A stretch of DNA of 64,000 nucleotides, from contig NZ_CP029425.2 of NCBI RefSeq assembly GCF_002278135.3, positions 1,898,001 to 1,962,000 on the forward strand. Direction: 5' to 3'. Below, piece by piece: positions 19,653 to 29,651 of this stretch. The position numbers and the translations under genes were made by a program. Position 1 is the stretch's first letter, and every line of letters begins with the position of its first letter. Below the pieces are notes generated by a model that ran no database searches, was not told where the DNA came from, and saw nothing but the letters and a program-made list of their open reading frames with translations. Origin of the DNA: Bradyrhizobium ottawaense. GTDB lineage: Bacteria; Pseudomonadota; Alphaproteobacteria; Rhizobiales; Xanthobacteraceae.

Positions 19653-19925
19653 ATGGCCACCTCCGCCGCCGTCCGCGACGACGAGCCCGCGACGAAATTT
19701 GCCAAGGACCAGCTCAAATCCATCATCGAGCGCATCGAGCGGCTGGAGGAAGAGAAGAAGGCGATCTCCGACGACATCCGCGACGTCTATGCCGAAAGCA
19801 AAGGCAACGGCTACGACGTCAAGGCGCTACGCACCATCGTGCGCATGCGCAAGCAGGACCCCAACGAGCGCGCCGAGGCCGAGACGATTCTCGAGACCTA
19901 CATGCAGGCGCTGGGCATGCTCTGA
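19653..19925 (+). CDS. gapR: GapR-type nucleoid protein (DUF2312)
   Basis: A 90-residue protein with the DUF2312 signature: [53 protein letters not shown], given here in parts as coiled-coil helix (about 15-45) followed by a basic helix (about 55-70) that contacts DNA. In Caulobacter GapR binds overtwisted AT-rich DNA, aids topoisomerases and is needed for replication and chromosome organisation. Length and domain order are typical. A UUCG-capped hairpin begins at its stop codon. Confidence 0.92.
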   Translation: MATSAAVRDDEPATKFAKDQLKSIIERIERLEEEKKAISDDIRDVYAESKGNGYDVKALRTIVRMRKQDPNERAEAETILETYMQALGML

Positions 19926-19940
19926 GGCGTTCGCGCCTCA
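19923..19940 (+). terminator. UUCG-tetraloop hairpin at the end of gapR
   Basis: TGAGGCG-TTCG-CGCCTCA: 7-bp perfect stem, including the stop codon, capped by the very stable UUCG loop. No U-run follows, so it may act as an RNA 3' stabiliser rather than as a terminator. Confidence 0.5.
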
Positions 19941-19954
19941 AGCACGACTGCGGC

Positions 19955-20029
19955 AGCCCGGAGTACAGCGAAATCCGGGTTCTCGCAGTGTGAAAGCAAC
20001 CCCGGATTGCGCCGCGCTCCATCCGGGCT
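19955..20029. repeat. REP-like inverted repeat (AGCCCGGA ... ATCCGGGCT)
   Basis: Outer arms AGCCCGG and CCGGGCT flank an inner ATCCGGGTT / AACCCCGGAT pair, which gives a long imperfect stem. A partial relative (TAGCCTGGATGGAGCGAA) follows the next gene at 20505. Such CCGGAT-rich units are common intergenic repeats in this group. Confidence 0.55.
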
Positions 20030-20067
20030 AAAAATTGCGCGTGTTTCGTTTGCGAACGGAGTCGCGA

Positions 20068-20505
20068 ATGACTGCGCCACCGCTGCCGCGCGAGGTGAAC
20101 CGTGCCTTCGGCGCTCTGCCGGCACCGATCGGCAAGCGGCTGCTTCAGGTGCGCGCGCTGATCTTCGCGACGGCCGCGGCGTATGAAGAGGTCGGCCGGC
20201 TCACCGAGACTCTCAAATGGGGCGAGCCGGCGTATCTGACCGACGAGACCGGCAGCGGCTCGACGATCCGGCTCGGCCGCGTCAAGGACTCCGCACACGC
20301 CGCCATCCTGTTCAATTGCAAGACGACGCTGATCGATAGCTTCCGCGAACGCTTTCCCGATCGGTTCGAGTACCGGCAGACCCGGGCGCTGTTGTTGCCG
20401 GTGGTGGGCAAGCTGCCAAGCCGCGAGCTATCGGTCTGCCTGTCGCTGGCGCTGACGTATCATCTGGACCGGCGAGCGCGAAAGCGCGGTAGGGCGTTCT
20501 TGTAG
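20068..20505 (+). CDS. DUF1801 domain protein
   Basis: A 145-residue protein with the DUF1801 (YdhG-like) fold: LTETLKWGEPAYLTDETGSGSTIRLG, then a core ending in LSLALTYH and a basic tail. Family members are small alpha/beta proteins of unknown role, sometimes linked to iron or phosphate handling without proof. ATG 20068 has GGAG nine bases upstream; a TTG 33 bases earlier is in frame but has no ribosome site. Stands alone between repeats. Confidence 0.8.
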   Translation: MTAPPLPREVNRAFGALPAPIGKRLLQVRALIFATAAAYEEVGRLTETLKWGEPAYLTDETGSGSTIRLGRVKDSAHAAILFNCKTTLIDSFRERFPDRFEYRQTRALLLPVVGKLPSRELSVCLSLALTYHLDRRARKRGRAFL

Positions 20506-20551
20506 CCTGGATGGAGCGAAGAGACTGAATTCGTGGAGGTAGCTCGGCGCC

Positions 20552-22180
20552 TCAGCGCAGCGCGGCCGTGCGCATGACGAAAGACGTCGTCTGGAGCTTC
20601 GCGGTCGCGCTGCCCGAAAAACTGTCGCAGGACAGGCCGTGCATCGGGTCGTCGGCAAAGCCCATTGCGATCACGGCCTGCGGCTTGACGAAATAGCCGC
20701 GCAGCGCGGCCGTATCGAGCTCGCCCATCAGCGTGACCGACATCGCGCGGCTGGCGCTCGGCGATAGCATCACGATCTTGAGCCAGATGCTCTCGCTCTT
20801 GGCGGCCGAGAGGCGGGTCGCGGTCGCGACCGCGCCGTCGACGCTCTTGCCGACCACCGTGTTGATTTCGGTCGCCTGGGCGATGCTGCGCGACGCGGGA
20901 CGGGCCGAGCGCGGGATCGGCGCGGAGGCGGCGACGACATTGGCGCGATCAACCGGGGAGGCGGCCGGCGCGAAAGCCAGCGCCTGAAGGGCCGCGTTGG
21001 ACACGCTCGCGGTTGCTTGCGGATCGGTGGCAGAGGCGAGCGCCTGGCGGGCCTTCAGCGCAGCGATTTGCGCCGGCGTCGCCTGCTGCGGCGCGGCCGG
21101 GACATCATCCCAGAAGCCGCGGGCGTTGATGATGTCGGCCGGAGTCTCCGGCTTGCCCTCCGCAGATTTGGGTGCCGGCTTGTCAGCCACCGGCGCGGGC
21201 TTCGGCTTGGGCGGCGCGACCAGCTGTGCGTCGGCCGAGGCGAGCTGGATCGCGGCGGCGATCTGCGGCTTGGCGCGCGGCGTCGGCACCGGATCGGCGG
21301 GCTTGGCTGCGGCTGCGACGACAGTTGCTGCCGCCGGCTTGGCGGCCGGCGCGGGCGCGCCCTCGTCGTCCTCGTCGCTGCTGGCGGCCGGAGCGGCGGA
21401 CTTGCCCTTGAACAAAGCGGCGAAGAAGTTCGGCTTGCTGCTGCTGGAGTCGTCGCCATTGCCGCGGCGCTCGATCTCGGCCTTGGCGAGCTCATAGCCC
21501 TTGAGCGGGGTGCCGTCTGTCGGCAAGTGCACCGTCTTTCCGTCCGGGAAGACGCGGGCGAGCTGGTCATGCGTCATGCGCGGCCAGTGCCGGATGCTGC
21601 CGGTGTCCAGATGCACGAAGGGCGAGCCCGACGTCGGGTAGAAGCCGACGCCGCCGCGCTGCAGGCGCAGGCCGGCGAAGCGGATCTGCTCCAGCGGCAC
21701 GCCCGGAATGTAGAAGTCCATCGCATGTCCCAGCATGTGCTGGCTGAAGCGCGCCACCCCGGAGGAGCGGCGGCGGAGCATGGCGTTGGTGGCGGGGGAG
21801 CGGTAGGAGGAGATGATCTGGATCGGCTGCTTGGCGTCGACGTCGCGGTAGACTTCCCAGAGGATATCGAAGAGGCGGCGGTCCATGACCGTCTCGTCCT
21901 GGGTGCGCCAGTCGCGCAGGAAGTGATTGAGCTGCTTCAGCGCCGCTTCGTCATAGCGGCCATCACGCTTGAAGGTGACGGTCAGGTCTTCGCCGGAATG
22001 GGTGTGGTGGAAGGAGAGGGTCTTGGTTTCGCTCAGCGCGGCGGCGTTGTGGACTGAACCCGCGGCAGCAAGCAGCAATACGGCAGCGAGGCCGATCCGG
22101 GATCCGGCCTTCACTCCCGCATGGGACAACGACAGCACAGTAAATTGGCGTGCGAGACCAGTCAGCACGTATGAGCCCAC
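20552..22180 (-). CDS. DUF882 / M15-like peptidoglycan endopeptidase
   Basis: A 542-residue protein. A signal peptide (about 27-48) leads into a DUF882/YcbK domain (about 50-205) with the zinc-site motifs SQHMLGHAMDFYIPG (H and D ligands) and FVHLDTG, the arrangement of M15 D,D- or L,D-endopeptidases that cut peptidoglycan cross-links. The rest is a low-complexity Ala/Pro/Lys region ending in a small conserved-looking segment. The GTG at 22180 is the furthest sensible start; the ribosome site is poor and a start closer to the signal peptide is possible. Neighbour of an L,D-transpeptidase, consistent with wall remodelling. Confidence 0.85.
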   Translation of the reverse strand: MGSYVLTGLARQFTVLSLSHAGVKAGSRIGLAAVLLLAAAGSVHNAAALSETKTLSFHHTHSGEDLTVTFKRDGRYDEAALKQLNHFLRDWRTQDETVMDRRLFDILWEVYRDVDAKQPIQIISSYRSPATNAMLRRRSSGVARFSQHMLGHAMDFYIPGVPLEQIRFAGLRLQRGGVGFYPTSGSPFVHLDTGSIRHWPRMTHDQLARVFPDGKTVHLPTDGTPLKGYELAKAEIERRGNGDDSSSSKPNFFAALFKGKSAAPAASSDEDDEGAPAPAAKPAAATVVAAAAKPADPVPTPRAKPQIAAAIQLASADAQLVAPPKPKPAPVADKPAPKSAEGKPETPADIINARGFWDDVPAAPQQATPAQIAALKARQALASATDPQATASVSNAALQALAFAPAASPVDRANVVAASAPIPRSARPASRSIAQATEINTVVGKSVDGAVATATRLSAAKSESIWLKIVMLSPSASRAMSVTLMGELDTAALRGYFVKPQAVIAMGFADDPMHGLSCDSFSGSATAKLQTTSFVMRTAALR

Positions 22181-22333
22181 CCAGTCGACGAGCGTTCAAA
22201 ATGGACTCTCCCGCCAACCCCGTAGCAGTGCGAAAGAGGATGAACGCTTTCTTAAAGCGAGAAGGTTAATTCGAGGTTGACCTTCCCGCGCCCAAACCAA
22301 GTCAGGCTACAATCCTAACCCGTTGAGTGTGGC

Positions 22334-22354
22334 AAAAAAACGCCCGGTGCCGGG
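22334..22354 (-). terminator. Terminator after the L,D-transpeptidase gene
   Basis: Read on the minus strand: CCCGG-CA-CCGGG followed by CG and seven T. A second hairpin (AACGGCCCC / GGGGCCGTT) lies between it and the gene, around 22380-22410. Confidence 0.65.
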
Positions 22355-22449
22355 AGCCAGGTGGACAATGGTTAACGTTAAACGGCCCCATCCATGGAAC
22401 GGGGCCGTTGATATCGTTGTGGAATTCGAAAAGCTGAGCTCCCGCAGCC

Positions 22450-24663
22450 TTACCGGGTGAACACCCGCTGCTGCTGGGACCGGCGGCCGACCGGAGCCGG
22501 CGGCGGGGTCGGCGCCCCGCCTCCGAACAGCCGTTCGAAGAAGTTCGGGCCCGACGAGCCGAAGCCACCCCCATTGTTGGCCACGGCAACGCCTGAGGGC
22601 AGGGTCGTCGCCGGGCGCGAATAGCTCGGCTGCGAATGCGCAACGACGGCCTCGAGATCCTTGCCGCGGTTGTTCTTCAGGATGTTGATCATGGTCGCGT
22701 CGCGGCCATAAACGTCCTTGCGGAACTGCAGTTTGCCGGCATCGTCCACGAAGGCGGTCTGATAGGTGATGTTGACCGGGACCGGAGTCGGGAATTTCAG
22801 GTCGATCTCGCTCTTGCCGTACATGCTGCGCACGCGCTCGGGCGTGTACTTCTCGTTCGGCATGGTGATGTTGAGCAGTACGGACGCGTACTGATCCGGG
22901 TTCTGCACGCGCATGCAGCCATGGCTGAAGGCGCGATCTTCCCTGGCGAACAGGTTCTTGTCCGGCGTGTCGTGCTGATAGACCAGGAACTTGTTCGGGA
23001 AGTTGAAGCGGATGCGGCCGAGCGCGTTGGCTTCACCGGGCGGCTGCGAGATGTGCACCGAGCCGTCGCGGTTCTGTTCGAGCTTGAGGCCCATGCGCTG
23101 CAGCACTGTCGGGTCCTGCTGCAACGCCGGCAGATACTCGTTGTAGACGATCGACGGCGGCACGTTCCAGGTCGGATTGACCGTGATGTACTTCATCGTC
23201 TCGGTCAGCAGCGGGGTCGCATGCGTGCCCGGCTTGCCGGTGACGACGCGGGTGGTCCAGACCTGCTGGCCGCGCTGCATCACCTTCAGCGTGTAGTCGG
23301 GAATGTTGAGGATCACATAGGCATCGCCCAGCGCGGGCGCGCCGAGATCGCGCGGCAGCCAGCGCCAGCGCTCCATGTTCACCAGCACCACGTCGATCTG
23401 CTTGTCGCGCTTGGGGGTGTTGAGCGCCTTGACCGTCTTGTCGTCGAGGACGCCGGTCACCTTCATCTCGGCGCCGCTCTGGAATTTTCGCACGGCGTCG
23501 GCGACCGCTGCGTCATAGCGGGTGTCGCCGGCATTCTCGGCAAGGCCGAGCTTGGCGCGAAGCTGCGGCACACGCGCATCTTCCACGACGACCTCAGCCT
23601 GCTTCTTGCTGGCCGGGGTGTATTTCAGCGCCGGACCGTCGGCGATCTCGATCACCGGGCCGCTGCCCTGACCACGAAGCTCCGCGAGCTTGGCCTTCAG
23701 CTCCTTGTAGAGCTTGTGGGGCGGATTGTAGCTGTCGAGCGCAGCGGAGGCGTCCGTCGCGGTCGTGACCTTGGCGAGCACCTCGTTCGGGTCGACCGGA
23801 TGCTCGGGATAGAGGATGTCGCCGCTGACCTGCGACCAGTGCATGCGGCCGCTCTGGGCCTGGCGCGCATAGTCGAACATGCTGGCGGTGAGCTTGAGCT
23901 CGGCATCGGCCAGCGCATCGGGCGTGGTGGCGCTGGCGAAGTCCGGCACCGGATAGTCGGCGGGATTGAGGCCGTCGGACGCCGCATCCTTCAGCCGCGC
24001 GATGACGCCCTTGGCCGCGGTGGTCAGGCTGCCGCCTTGCGTCCAGACCGGCGCGAAGTCGCGTGCGCCATAAAACTTCTCGATCGCCGCGCGCTCGTTC
24101 TTGCGATCGAAATGGCGCGAGGTCTTGGCGCCGATGATGTCCTTGAGCTTGTCGGCGACCGGCTGGTCGGCGGCGGGAACATTGCTCGCGGCCTTCACGG
24201 GCTCAACGGTAGGTGCCGCAGCCGTGGCCGGTGCCGCAGGCGCAGCCGGCATGGCGGTGGCTGCCTTGGCCGGCTCGGTCTTCACAGGCTCGGTCTTGGC
24301 AGGCTCGGTATTGGCCGTTTCGCCCTTCGGCGCCTCGGCGGCGGGCGTGGTGGCGACGTCGGAAGGCTTGGTCTCGACCTTGTTCGGGGCCGGTGCGATG
24401 TCAGCCTTCACGGGCGCCTGTGCCGGCTCCTTGGCGGAATCCTGCACCGTGGCGGTGGTGTCGAGCTTGATATCGGAGGCGGTCGGGGGCGGGACGTTGG
24501 CCGGCTCGGGGCGCGGGATCGCGGCTTCGATCGCGAGCTCGGCAGCGCTGCTGCGCGCCTGATCCTGCGCCAGGGCTGAGCTGGCCGACACCGTGAGGAA
24601 GGTCGCCGCGACCGTCATCAAGACACGGTCGAAGCCCGCACGGTGGTTCAAACAGTCACGCAT
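22450..24663 (-). CDS. L,D-transpeptidase (YcbB/LdtD-like)
   Basis: A 737-residue periplasmic enzyme that makes 3-3 cross-links or attaches proteins to peptidoglycan. A signal peptide (about 15-32, ASSALAQ) is followed by some 130 residues of Ala/Pro/Glu/Thr low complexity, the YcbB scaffold domain (FYGARDFAPVW), a peptidoglycan-binding domain (DTRYDAAVADAVRKFQ) and a YkuD catalytic domain with HGCMRV (His581, Cys583). The C-terminal 60 residues are Gly/Pro-rich. Longer than E. coli LdtD because of the N-terminal linker. The catalytic Cys and His are present. Confidence 0.93.
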   Translation of the reverse strand: MRDCLNHRAGFDRVLMTVAATFLTVSASSALAQDQARSSAAELAIEAAIPRPEPANVPPPTASDIKLDTTATVQDSAKEPAQAPVKADIAPAPNKVETKPSDVATTPAAEAPKGETANTEPAKTEPVKTEPAKAATAMPAAPAAPATAAAPTVEPVKAASNVPAADQPVADKLKDIIGAKTSRHFDRKNERAAIEKFYGARDFAPVWTQGGSLTTAAKGVIARLKDAASDGLNPADYPVPDFASATTPDALADAELKLTASMFDYARQAQSGRMHWSQVSGDILYPEHPVDPNEVLAKVTTATDASAALDSYNPPHKLYKELKAKLAELRGQGSGPVIEIADGPALKYTPASKKQAEVVVEDARVPQLRAKLGLAENAGDTRYDAAVADAVRKFQSGAEMKVTGVLDDKTVKALNTPKRDKQIDVVLVNMERWRWLPRDLGAPALGDAYVILNIPDYTLKVMQRGQQVWTTRVVTGKPGTHATPLLTETMKYITVNPTWNVPPSIVYNEYLPALQQDPTVLQRMGLKLEQNRDGSVHISQPPGEANALGRIRFNFPNKFLVYQHDTPDKNLFAREDRAFSHGCMRVQNPDQYASVLLNITMPNEKYTPERVRSMYGKSEIDLKFPTPVPVNITYQTAFVDDAGKLQFRKDVYGRDATMINILKNNRGKDLEAVVAHSQPSYSRPATTLPSGVAVANNGGGFGSSGPNFFERLFGGGAPTPPPAPVGRRSQQQRVFTR

Positions 24664-25010
24664 TGTGTCGCACCCCTCGGGTGAACTGTCCCTCGTGGAA
24701 CAGCTTTGTTATCGCCTATTGAGCTTCGGCTAAATCGCGCCGGCCTCTCGAAAGTTGCACGCCTGCACGCAACGATTCATACGCAGACGATATACAGGCC
24801 CCGGTTTTGCAGCCAGCGCTAACCGGGACAACTCACGCCAAACTGACTTCAAGGGAGCCTCTTGGCAACGGATTGTGCGCCTGCACAGCGCGCTTTTCCC
24901 TGTGTCTGTCACTTCCAAGTCACGGTTCAAGAAGCAGTCGAATTCTGTCGTCGTGCGAACGGCTTACAGCCGCTCCCGCATCGCCGCGCGAACCCTCGTT
25001 CGCATGATGC
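24664..25010. other. Intergenic region, no gene seen
   Basis: These 347 bases separate two minus-strand genes. It must hold the promoter of the L,D-transpeptidase gene, but I could not pick a convincing one. Open frames here (for example 24755 onward on plus) lack ribosome sites and protein character. No tRNA cloverleaf was recognised. Confidence 0.5.
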
Positions 25011-26507
<1,497 letters not shown>

Positions 26508-26634
26508 GGTGTTCCCCGCACGCTACTACTATCTGTCTCGAATCGGGGCACTCTGGCCGAAGCCGATTAACGCACTCTTAAACCTTGATGCCTCCGCCCG
26601 CCGTCGCGCTTGTTGAACACAGGTTTCCCACACA

Positions 26635-28542
26635 ATGAATTCGCGCTCCAAGACTGCTCTCCGCAAGCCTGCCGCCAAAACATCCGCCCCCAGAACATCC
26701 GCCGCCAAGAAATCCGCCGCCAAGGCAAAGTCCTCCAAAACGCCGCTCGCAAAGCCTGCGAGCAAGACCGGCAAGCTTCCGGAGTGGAACCTTGCCGATC
26801 TCTATTCCGGGATCGATGCGCCGGAAGTGGCGCGCGATCTCGAAACGATGGATGCCGACTGCGTCGCGTTCGAGACGGACTACAAGGGCAAGCTGGCGAC
26901 AGGGACAGCAAACGAAGATGGCGGAAAATGGCTCGCGGAAGCCGTGCGACGCTATGAGGCAATCGACGATCTTGCCGGCCGGCTCGGTTCATATGCCGGG
27001 CTCGTCCACGCCGGCGACAGCGTGGACCCTGCGATTTCAAAGTTTTACGGCGATGTGTCGGAGCGGCTGACGGCGGCGTCCACGCATTTGCTGTTCTTTG
27101 CGCTCGAGCTCAATCGTGTCGATGACGATATTTTGAACCGGGCCATGCAAGCGCCCGAGCTCGCGCACTACCGTCCCTGGATCGAGGATCTGCGCAAGGA
27201 GAAGCCGTATCAGCTCGACGACAAGCTCGAGCAGCTTTTCCTGGAGAAGGCGCAGACCGGCTATTCCGCCTTCAATCGGCTGTTCGACCAGACCATCTCC
27301 GGACTACGCTTCAAGGTCGGGGCCAAGGAGCTGGCGATCGAGCCGACGCTCAATCTGTTGCAGGACCGCGACGGCGCCAAGCGCAAGAGCGCAGCCGAGG
27401 CACTGGCAAAAACCTTCAAGGCCAATGAGCGCACCTTTGCGCTGATCACCAACACGCTCGCCAAGGACAAGGACATCTCCGACCGCTGGCGCGGCTTCCA
27501 GGACGTCGCGGATTCCCGCCATCTGAACAACCGTGTCGAGCGCGAAGTGGTGGATGCGCTGGTCGCCTCGGTGCGGGCGGCCTATCCGCAGCTGTCGCAT
27601 CGCTATTACGCGTTGAAGGCGAAGTGGTTCGGCAAGAAGCGGCTGGCTTATTGGGATCGCAACGCGCCGCTGCCCTTTGCCGCGACCGATACCATCGGCT
27701 GGCCCGACGCGCGCAACATGGTGCTGACGGCCTATCGCGGCTTCTCGCCCAAAATGGCCGATATCGCCGAGCGCTTCTTCACCGATCGCTGGATCGACGC
27801 GCCGGTGCGGCCGGGCAAGGCGCCGGGCGCGTTCTCGCATCCGACCACCCCGTCGGCGCATCCCTATGTCCTGATGAACTACCAGGGCAAGCCGCGCGAT
27901 GTGATGACGCTCGCCCACGAGCTCGGCCATGGCGTGCATCAGGTGCTGGCGGCGAAGAACGGTGCGCTGATGGCGCCGACGCCGCTGACGCTGGCCGAGA
28001 CCGCCAGTGTGTTTGGCGAGATGCTCACGTTCAGGCGGCTCCTTGCCCAGACCAAAAATGCAAAACAGCGCCAGGCGCTGCTCGCCGGCAAGGTCGAGGA
28101 CATGATCAACACCGTGGTGCGGCAGATCGCGTTCTACTCGTTCGAGCGCGCGGTCCACACCGAGCGCAAGAACGGCGAGCTCACCGCGACGCGGCTCGGC
28201 GAGATCTGGCTGTCGGTGCAAGGCGAGAGCCTGGGTCCGGCGATCGAGATCAAGGCGGGCTATGAGAACTACTGGATGTACATCCCGCACTTCATCCATT
28301 CGCCGTTCTACGTTTACGCCTATGCCTTCGGCGATTGCCTCGTGAACTCGCTCTATGCGGTCTACGAGAACGCGGCCGAGGGTTTTGCCGAGCGTTATCT
28401 CGACATGCTAGCTGCCGGCGGCACCAAGCATTATTCCGAGTTGCTGCGGCCGTTCGGGCTCGATGCCAAGGACCCGAAGTTCTGGGACGGCGGCCTGAGT
28501 GTCATCGCCGGGATGATCGACGAGCTCGAGGCGATGGGCTGA
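26635..28542 (+). CDS. pepF: M3 family oligoendopeptidase F
   Basis: Cytoplasmic zinc metallopeptidase that cuts short peptides. A Lys/Ala/Ser-rich N-terminal stretch of about 45 residues (histone H1-like repeats of KxxAKK) precedes the PepF domain. The active site HELGH is at 428-432, with the downstream glutamate ligand in ETASVFGEM. The C-terminal catalytic part (GYENYWMYIPHFIHSPFYVYAYAFGD) is typical. Length without the basic extension, about 590, equals the family norm. The basic extension is unusual and might bind nucleic acid or be an unstructured tail. Confidence 0.93.
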   Translation: MNSRSKTALRKPAAKTSAPRTSAAKKSAAKAKSSKTPLAKPASKTGKLPEWNLADLYSGIDAPEVARDLETMDADCVAFETDYKGKLATGTANEDGGKWLAEAVRRYEAIDDLAGRLGSYAGLVHAGDSVDPAISKFYGDVSERLTAASTHLLFFALELNRVDDDILNRAMQAPELAHYRPWIEDLRKEKPYQLDDKLEQLFLEKAQTGYSAFNRLFDQTISGLRFKVGAKELAIEPTLNLLQDRDGAKRKSAAEALAKTFKANERTFALITNTLAKDKDISDRWRGFQDVADSRHLNNRVEREVVDALVASVRAAYPQLSHRYYALKAKWFGKKRLAYWDRNAPLPFAATDTIGWPDARNMVLTAYRGFSPKMADIAERFFTDRWIDAPVRPGKAPGAFSHPTTPSAHPYVLMNYQGKPRDVMTLAHELGHGVHQVLAAKNGALMAPTPLTLAETASVFGEMLTFRRLLAQTKNAKQRQALLAGKVEDMINTVVRQIAFYSFERAVHTERKNGELTATRLGEIWLSVQGESLGPAIEIKAGYENYWMYIPHFIHSPFYVYAYAFGDCLVNSLYAVYENAAEGFAERYLDMLAAGGTKHYSELLRPFGLDAKDPKFWDGGLSVIAGMIDELEAMG

Positions 28543-28564
28543 GTGTAGGGCCGTAAAACATTTG

Positions 28565-28603
28565 TTGAACAATTGGGTGGGTCGTGTTATACAGATGTAT
28601 AAC
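28565..28603 (+). promoter_or_regulatory. Promoter with embedded operator for the AbrB-Doc pair
   Basis: TTGAAC (28565-28570) and TTATAC (28587-28592) are 16 bases apart, a good vegetative promoter. The -10 box lies inside a perfect inverted repeat, GTTATACA-GA-TGTATAAC (28586-28603), 11 bases before the antitoxin start. The placement is that expected for autoregulation by the AbrB-like antitoxin. Confidence 0.7.
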
Positions 28604-28614
28604 GAGGTGCTGCC

Positions 28615-28881
28615 ATGAACGAGAACGCGAGCTCTAAGGACTTGAAGAACGAATCCACCGTGCTTCAGGTGCGCAAGATAGGCAATTCGATCGGCGTTAT
28701 CCTGCCGAAGGAGCTCGCGGGTCGTCTGAATCTCAAAGAGGGCGACAGGCTGTTTCCGGTCGAGCAGTCGGACGGTGGCGTGTTGCTGACGCCGCATGAT
28801 CCTGACTTCGAAAAAGCAATGGAAGTCGCACGGCGAGGCATGAAGCGTTATCACAACGCTCTCGCCGAGCTTGCCAAGTGA
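28615..28881 (+). CDS. AbrB/MazE-type antitoxin
   Basis: An 88-residue protein. Residues about 15-60 form a SpoVT-AbrB swapped-hairpin DNA-binding domain (VLQVRKIGNSIGVILPKELAGRLNLKEGDRL), and the C-terminal helix (DFEKAMEVARRGMKRYHNALAELAK) is the likely toxin-binding part. Start has a GAGG site upstream. The stop overlaps the start of the toxin gene (GTGA), the classic coupled arrangement. It should neutralise the Doc-type toxin downstream and repress its own promoter at the adjoining inverted repeat. Confidence 0.92.
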   Translation: MNENASSKDLKNESTVLQVRKIGNSIGVILPKELAGRLNLKEGDRLFPVEQSDGGVLLTPHDPDFEKAMEVARRGMKRYHNALAELAK

Positions 28882-29264
28882 ATGAGCCGTTCTGGCTGAC
28901 GCGTCGGATCATCATTGCGATCCACCACGAACAACTGGCGATCCATGGCGGCGCAAGCGGCCTTCGAGATGAAGGCATGCTCGAATCCGCGCTCGATCGG
29001 CCCAGAAACAAATGGTCTTACGAGAGCGCCGATCTTCCCGAATTGGCGGCGGCGTACGCCTTCGGCATCGCGCGCAACCATCCGTTCGTCGACGGCAATA
29101 AGCGCACGTCGCTGCTGGCGCTGTACACGTTTCTCGGCGTGAACGGCATCGACTTCGTTGTACCCGAGGCTGAAGCGGCAGCCATCATCCTGTCGCTCGC
29201 TGCCGGCGAGGTCAGCGAGGAGAACCTGACGCGTTGGATCCGCGACAATTGGGATTCCAAATGA
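28878..29264 (+). CDS. doc: Death-on-curing (Doc) Fic-fold toxin
   Basis: A 128-residue toxin of the Doc family with the Fic active-site motif HPFVDGNKRT (HxFxDGNKR), followed by a helix ALYTFLGVNGIDF. Doc kinases phosphorylate elongation factor EF-Tu and stop translation. The N-terminal IHHEQLAIHGG and LRDEGMLESALDRP are typical Doc segments. The GTG start overlaps the antitoxin stop by 4 bases. All catalytic residues are present, so the pair looks functional. Confidence 0.94.
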   Translation: MNEPFWLTRRIIIAIHHEQLAIHGGASGLRDEGMLESALDRPRNKWSYESADLPELAAAYAFGIARNHPFVDGNKRTSLLALYTFLGVNGIDFVVPEAEAAAIILSLAAGEVSEENLTRWIRDNWDSK

Positions 29265-29361
29265 GCCGATTTGCGGGAAAACCGCTGCCCAGCGCCGTTG
29301 CCCTGCTCGAAGGTTTCAGGTATCCCAGCCCAAGAATTCGACTTTCGACTGGGGACAATCC

Positions 29362-29514
29362 ATGGCTGATCATAGCGAAGTGGCGTACAGCACCGCCGAC
29401 GGCAACGACTACGTTGCCCACGAGCAGACCTACGAGGGCTTCATCAAGCTGGTGAAGTACGGCACGGTCTCGGTCGCGCTCATCGTGATCCTGATGGCGG
29501 TCTTCCTGACCTGA
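29362..29514 (+). CDS. aa3-type cytochrome c oxidase subunit IV
   Basis: A 50-residue gene easily missed for its size. The product starts with a polar segment (MADHSEVAYSTADGNDYVAH), then EQTYEGFIKLVKYGTVSV and a single TM helix ending in AVFLT. This is the bacterial COX4_pro_2 pattern (short helix packed against subunit I of aa3 oxidases). A GGGG ribosome site lies eight bases upstream. It precedes the transhydrogenase genes, a linkage common in Bradyrhizobium relatives; the two may be co-transcribed across 137 bases. Confidence 0.88.
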   Translation: MADHSEVAYSTADGNDYVAHEQTYEGFIKLVKYGTVSVALIVILMAVFLT

Positions 29515-29651
29515 TCTGTCGGCAGCTGCACACGCCAGCGGCAGCAGCTGCCCAGAATATTTGCATCCAAGCCGGTGCCAAAACCGGTATCGAACGCCGC
29601 GGGAGTAACGCTTAGTTTGCGCGCGCGCTGTCCCGCGCCGCCGGAGGACCT

